DNA of 64,000 bases, from NCBI GenBank assembly GCA_015680685.1, contig MNCI01008953.1, forward strand, positions 178,733 to 242,732. The letters are read 5' to 3'. Each line of letters starts with the position of its first letter. Position 1 is the first letter of the stretch. The notes beneath the pieces are model-generated. The model saw only the letters and a program-made list of their open reading frames with translations, was not told the origin of the DNA and did not search any database. This document shows, in pieces, positions 59,822-64,000 of the stretch. The DNA comes from Gnetum montanum (Eukaryota > Streptophyta > Gnetopsida > Gnetales > Gnetaceae). The position numbers and the translations under genes were made by a program.

Positions 59822-60718
59822 TGTTGAGCTTTGATGAACAATCAATAAGATAGGTTGCATCAACGCATACCTGTCAATGTATCCTCATTAATGTATCCTA
59901 TGATGAATCAACATAGGTATGTCAACACTAATGCAGGTGTTGCCTATATAAATGCATACACCCTCACATTTATTGCATCTTTCAATCATAGCCTTAGTCA
60001 AATTCTTGCCATTTCTTTCTATGAAAGTTAAAATATATTTCCTCTAAGTGCCCATAATGTGGATCTAGAAGATTATATGACATTTTATTTAAGTGCATAT
60101 ATACCTGGACACATTTTCATGGATGGAAATAAAATCAAGATTTCCTCTATCTATTGCAATACTTAGACTAGCATAATGGTACTTTTCAGCAGTTTATTTT
60201 ACATGCAATTTATGTTCTTATTCTTAAGTAATTAATACTATTTTTCATAAGCAATGTAAATATGACTACTTTGAGCATGATATAATAACACTTGGTAGTC
60301 CAAGTAGTAGATACTTGATGTACCTGGTAGTATACATTTGATAACCCAGTAGTGTTAATATACGTCCAAGATGTGTACATCAAGTAGGAACAAATACTTT
60401 ACATTAGTCTAGTTAGTTAATGAAATATTTAATTAGTTAGCTAATTTAAGTATTAAATATTTATTCATTTAATTATTTAGTAAGAAAAATAAAAATAATA
60501 AAAAGTATAAAAATAAATATCTTATGCCTCAAAAACACTTAACAATACACATTCAATTAGCACAAGTGTCGATTAAGTAGACAATGACTTACAACTACAT
60601 AATTCACCATTTAAGAATATCAGCCCCTTAGGTAAATAAATCCATGGAATTTGACCAAATTGCATGTGAATGCTTGTGATTCATATAGTTGGGTGTAGGT
60701 ACTACCTACTACTCATCA
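59822..60718 (+). repeat. LTR F, Athila-like, plus strand
   Basis: It starts TGTTGAGC, has a TATA box at 59945-59952 (CTATATAAATG), and ends CTACTCATCA. The last 150 bp are the reverse complement of the starts of LTRs 24722 and 35536 (GGTACC, CAACC, ATTCACATG words). It has its primer site, so it is a 5' LTR whose internal region is missing. Confidence 0.75.
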
Positions 60719-60740
60719 TTGGTGTTGTTTCCATGGACTT
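60719..60740 (+). other. primer-binding site of LTR F
   Basis: TTGGTGTTGTTTCCATGGAC follows the LTR directly and is a decayed form of the Athila-type site, comparable with 35514-35535. Confidence 0.6.
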
Positions 60741-60775
60741 AGTTTAGCTAAGTGTACTAGGTATTGTTAAACAAT

Positions 60776-61700
60776 TGATGAGTGATGAAGCAATCCAACA
60801 CCCAACCATACAAGTTATGAGTGTTCATGTGTAACTTGATTGTAATCTGTGGATGATCAATGTTGATATGCTTGTAACTGAGTTAAGTTCATGATCCCTA
60901 TCTTCCCACTCAAGCTAGTAAAATCCAAGTGTATGGTTTATATTTTAGTGAGGCATATGATAGTTAATATTTATTGGCCCTTATGGCTCCTAAGTGTAAG
61001 CATTATGGAAGTAGAATTGAATACTAACTTTAACTAATAACAAGAATGTAAGTCTACTCTAGCCTTGTGCAATGGACAACCAATACTAATTTACGACACG
61101 TGTTGGGCTTATGTAATCACCACTAGGATTACCAAGTATCACGCTACTAGGCAAACCAAGCGATAATACTACTAGGATCACTAGATGATCACACTTAATG
61201 CTCGAAATCAATCATATCCATTCTGCTAACTATTAACAAGTAAAAATAAAATGATTTGGGAAATAAAGTGTTATGCTAGTAAAATAGTAAACATTATGCT
61301 AAGTAAAAATAATAAACTATGAGAATGCTACAATGGTGGGAAATAGCTCGATCTTTATTTTCATTCACAACTTATGCTCAAGTACAAACTACTCGAACAA
61401 AGATTTTGTTCACTATGACACACCACACTGTAGGCATTCACACTTCTAATCGCTAAGTTTAAATTCAAGAAATGAAATTGCAAGAGTCTAGTTACTATGA
61501 GAATGAAAGTTATGCAGATTGTATGCCCAAGTGTTGTATTTATAAGGCTACACACATCCCAAGACATTACATCAACGATGACATATCATGGGAACTAATG
61601 TTGGATCAACAACATCATTGATTTGACATCATTGCTACAATGTTGGTTTGATAGACAATTTGACTTTATCATATCCCTACGACTAACTGGAAACTCATCA
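60776..61700 (-). repeat. 3' LTR of element D, Athila-like
   Basis: On the minus strand it starts TGATGAGTTTCC and ends ACTCATCA. A TATA box is at 61537-61544 (minus). It is a distant relative of the element C LTRs. Because element-C-like 3' coding sequence lies to its right, it is the 3' LTR of an element that runs off the window. Confidence 0.75.
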
Positions 61701-61879
61701 TCAAGCTAAAATAAAATGAGGATAAAGTTCCTTATAAAATTAGGAGGTAAAGTTGACTATACATGACTAACTAACTATTTACATGACTTTGAATGTTGCA
61801 ATGGCATTTGTACAAAATTGGCACAAGTGTATGACAAATCAAAATAAAAAAATGAATGTGGCTCAATGTAGGTCAAGTT

Positions 61880-63080
61880 CCTAGCAATGGTGGCCCCTCC
61901 ATCAATCACTTCCCTTTATCATCAAACTTTTAAAATTAATATCTGTTTAGTAGTGCCTGAAGCATTTCCTCTTATGTTTTTGGATCATGTACCATCCATG
62001 CATGTTGTGCAACATGTGATAGGGCCGGTACATCCTATGGACATGGTAGCTTTGGAAACATTTTATTTTCCTTAACATACCATGCTACAAATTATCGTCA
62101 TTCTTCTTCAAATCCTCTAGACATTTTTTGTAGTTCTTGATATTTTAACATTCTTCTGGCCAAGTTAGCTACAACATCTTTCTAGCCCTGATAGTTAACC
62201 TCAACCATTTCTACTTCTAAGTTTTCCACCTACAAATTTTATAAGGCATCCTTCCTATTGATAAACTCTTTCTTATATAAAGAATATATGGCCACTACTT
62301 GCTGCTCTAATTCTATTTTGGGCCTACTTGTTATTAACATGGCCAAGTTACTATACCAAACGTTTACTAACTTCATGTATTCTATAAGGTCCTTGATCTA
62401 CGGTTCTTTATTCTTAATTTTCACTTGGTAGACATGGTCTAGGCTATCTAAGATTGGTTGCCAGTCTAGATTTTGCGCTAAAATGGAACTAATCTTGGCT
62501 TTGGCCATCTAGATTTCTTTTTCATTAATTTTCTTATACATGTCCACTTGATTGCAAAAATGCTCCTTAAGCCTCTCATGCTTCTTCGTTTCATTTTTCC
62601 ATGCACTTATCTTGATTGCAAACTTTTGACGAAGAGCATGGACTTCTTCCATTGATAATGTCTTGTTTTCTCTAGCGATGCAGCTCATGTCTTGGTTGAC
62701 CCATACTAGTCACTCTTAAAGCTGTTGGATGCTCTCCTTGAGGACATTCTTTTGTTTCTTCACATTGTTCAACTAAGCATTGTCTACGACTAGATATTTT
62801 TTTTCTTATTACAGGGTGATGAGTGCCTTGGCATGTGAATGAGTCTGTGCTTTGGCCACTGAGGCATCCTAAACCACCTTCTCCTTCTCACATTTCATCT
62901 ACAAATTATGGTCAATGAGGTAATTGATGTGGTCTATTCAGAATTTCTCAAGTTGATTAGGCATAATGTATTGTCTTGGATCTCTTTCTTTTGCATGTAG
63001 GGTCATGAGCTCTTCTTGTAATTTGTAGATCCATTCTCAACATGCTCTACCCTAACTTCTACTATGACCAACTTTCCTTT
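61880..63080 (-). pseudogene. 3' extra ORF of element D, coiled-coil part
   Basis: Minus strand. A long charged helical frame has few stops: V-H-A-L-R-Q-K-F-A-I-K, E-T-K-K-H-E-R-L-K-E-H-F, M-A-K-A-K-I-S-S-I-L, then E-L-E-Q-Q-V-V-A-I-Y-S-L-Y-K-K-E-F and N-L-A-R-R-M-L. It corresponds to 25950-27690 in element C. The role is unknown. Its length and helical register suggest an oligomerising protein. Confidence 0.6.
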
Positions 63081-63780
63081 GGATGCAAATGAGATAAACT
63101 GAAAATTGATGAAGACTCCATGGATATATATAGTATTTTTATGGCATGACATCGTTGATATGAAATTGAATCAATGACATATGATGGCCTCATACATCGT
63201 AACAACAATGTCATCACAAAAATTTGTAATTTTCTTATGGATTTTCTAAAGAAAATATGAGTCAAATTGAATGATAGGAAGATAATAAGAATTCTTAAAG
63301 GATATTAGAATAGTCATGATTCTTAGAATTCAAAAATTGGATGTTGAAAGTTCATGTAGAAGGAATTTTAGGCTATGAAAGCTTAGTAAGTGTATTTAAG
63401 ATGGATGAGATAGGTAATGAATAGTTGGTGTTTGAATGGACTAATTCAAAGTATTTATTAACATTTATTATTTTTAAAAGGTACAAGATGATGTGGAAGT
63501 AATCACCAAGTATGAAATATAAGATTTATATAAGTGGATCCTCCCCAAAGTAGGCTCTAGCCCTTAGTGCCCTTATATAACTATGCCTAAAAGTGTCCAT
63601 AGGCACTCAAAAAGTTGAATGTAATGCATAATTGTCTAGCAAAACACACATGTTAGTATCACTAGATTGGAAAAATTACACTATGTTACACAAAACCATA
63701 AGTTATGATAAATAATACAGTGAGATGAGATGGACTTAGAAGGGATTGTAGAAATTAGGACATGAGGTGTCTTACCATAG
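63081..63780 (-). other. internal spacer of element D
   Basis: 63280-63640 aligns with 29300-29660 of element C (shared words GGATCCTCC, GTAGGCTC, TGCCCTT). No coding sequence is supported. Confidence 0.4.
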
Positions 63781-63799
63781 GCATAATGAATCCTTTTGT

Positions 63800-63900
63800 T
63801 TTATTAGTGGTTAAAGCAATCATTAGCCTTTCTATCCAAGATTCAAACTAAGACCAAACCACTGTCTAGTGACATCACATTATTTTACCTCTTAGATACA
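63800..63900 (-). mobile_element. possible SINE remnant
   Basis: On the minus strand GTTTGAATCTTGG (about 63829-63845) resembles a B box, and GTATCTAAGAGG upstream is a weak A box. An unrelated T-run fills 63981-63998. Confidence 0.25.
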
Positions 63901-64000
63901 CAACCATAAGACTATTACTATTGCAAGGAGTATCATCACTTGGCGTTTTGTCCAAGGGAGGAGTTTATTGATTACACTTCTTTTTTTTTTTTTTTTTTGA

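Overview
This window looks like intergenic DNA from a large plant genome and is made almost entirely of old LTR retrotransposons. I find no convincing host gene. The Ty3/gypsy element types present (a Tat/Ogre-like type with two RNase H domains, and an Athila-like type whose primer site is a decayed form of the familiar Athila one) point to a land plant. The size and decay of the elements would suit a gymnosperm, but that is a guess. Nearly every coding region has stops or frameshifts, many explained by C-to-T or G-to-A changes.

Layout. 1-2437: 5' end of a Tat-like element, minus strand, cut by the window edge (copy A). 2438-5911: no gene. 5912-13128: element B, plus strand, two 1.5-kb LTRs and a pol gene reduced by deletion. 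13129-24721: AT-rich DNA with a LINE reverse transcriptase remnant, two tandem duplications and possible SINEs. 24722-36443: element C, Athila-like, minus strand, LTRs, 5-bp target duplication, degenerate gag-pol, and a 3' open-frame relic with coiled coils. 38203-55524: a 17.3-kb Tat/Ogre-like element, plus strand, with LTRs, primer site, gag, protease, RT, RNase H, a second RNase H and integrase. 56060-59790: pol of element E (same family as B), minus strand, with an RNase H-like domain upstream of RT. 59822-60718: LTR F, plus strand, with primer site. 60776 to window end: 3' part of Athila-like element D, minus strand.

The most unusual content lies inside the 17.3-kb element. Between protease and RT, on the opposite strand, there is a gene of at least eight exons (about 49068 down to 44738) with GT-AG introns, mostly 75-98 bp, and a TATA box at 49428-49436. 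It would encode a protein of roughly 1,050 residues with basic clusters, an acidic segment, a helical C-terminal part and an acidic tail. The reading frame carries through most splice junctions. Where it does not, a one-base homopolymer change, an 11-bp tandem duplication or a single-base shift accounts for it. Its 5' region and first intron carry the same TACGCTG / GCGTATACGC palindrome arrays as the element's LTRs and leader. I could not assign the protein to a family.

The sequence has assembly defects: a 376-base gap, a 10-base gap, and three single Ns, each flanked by a duplicated stretch of about 45-50 bp that looks like an unmerged contig overlap.
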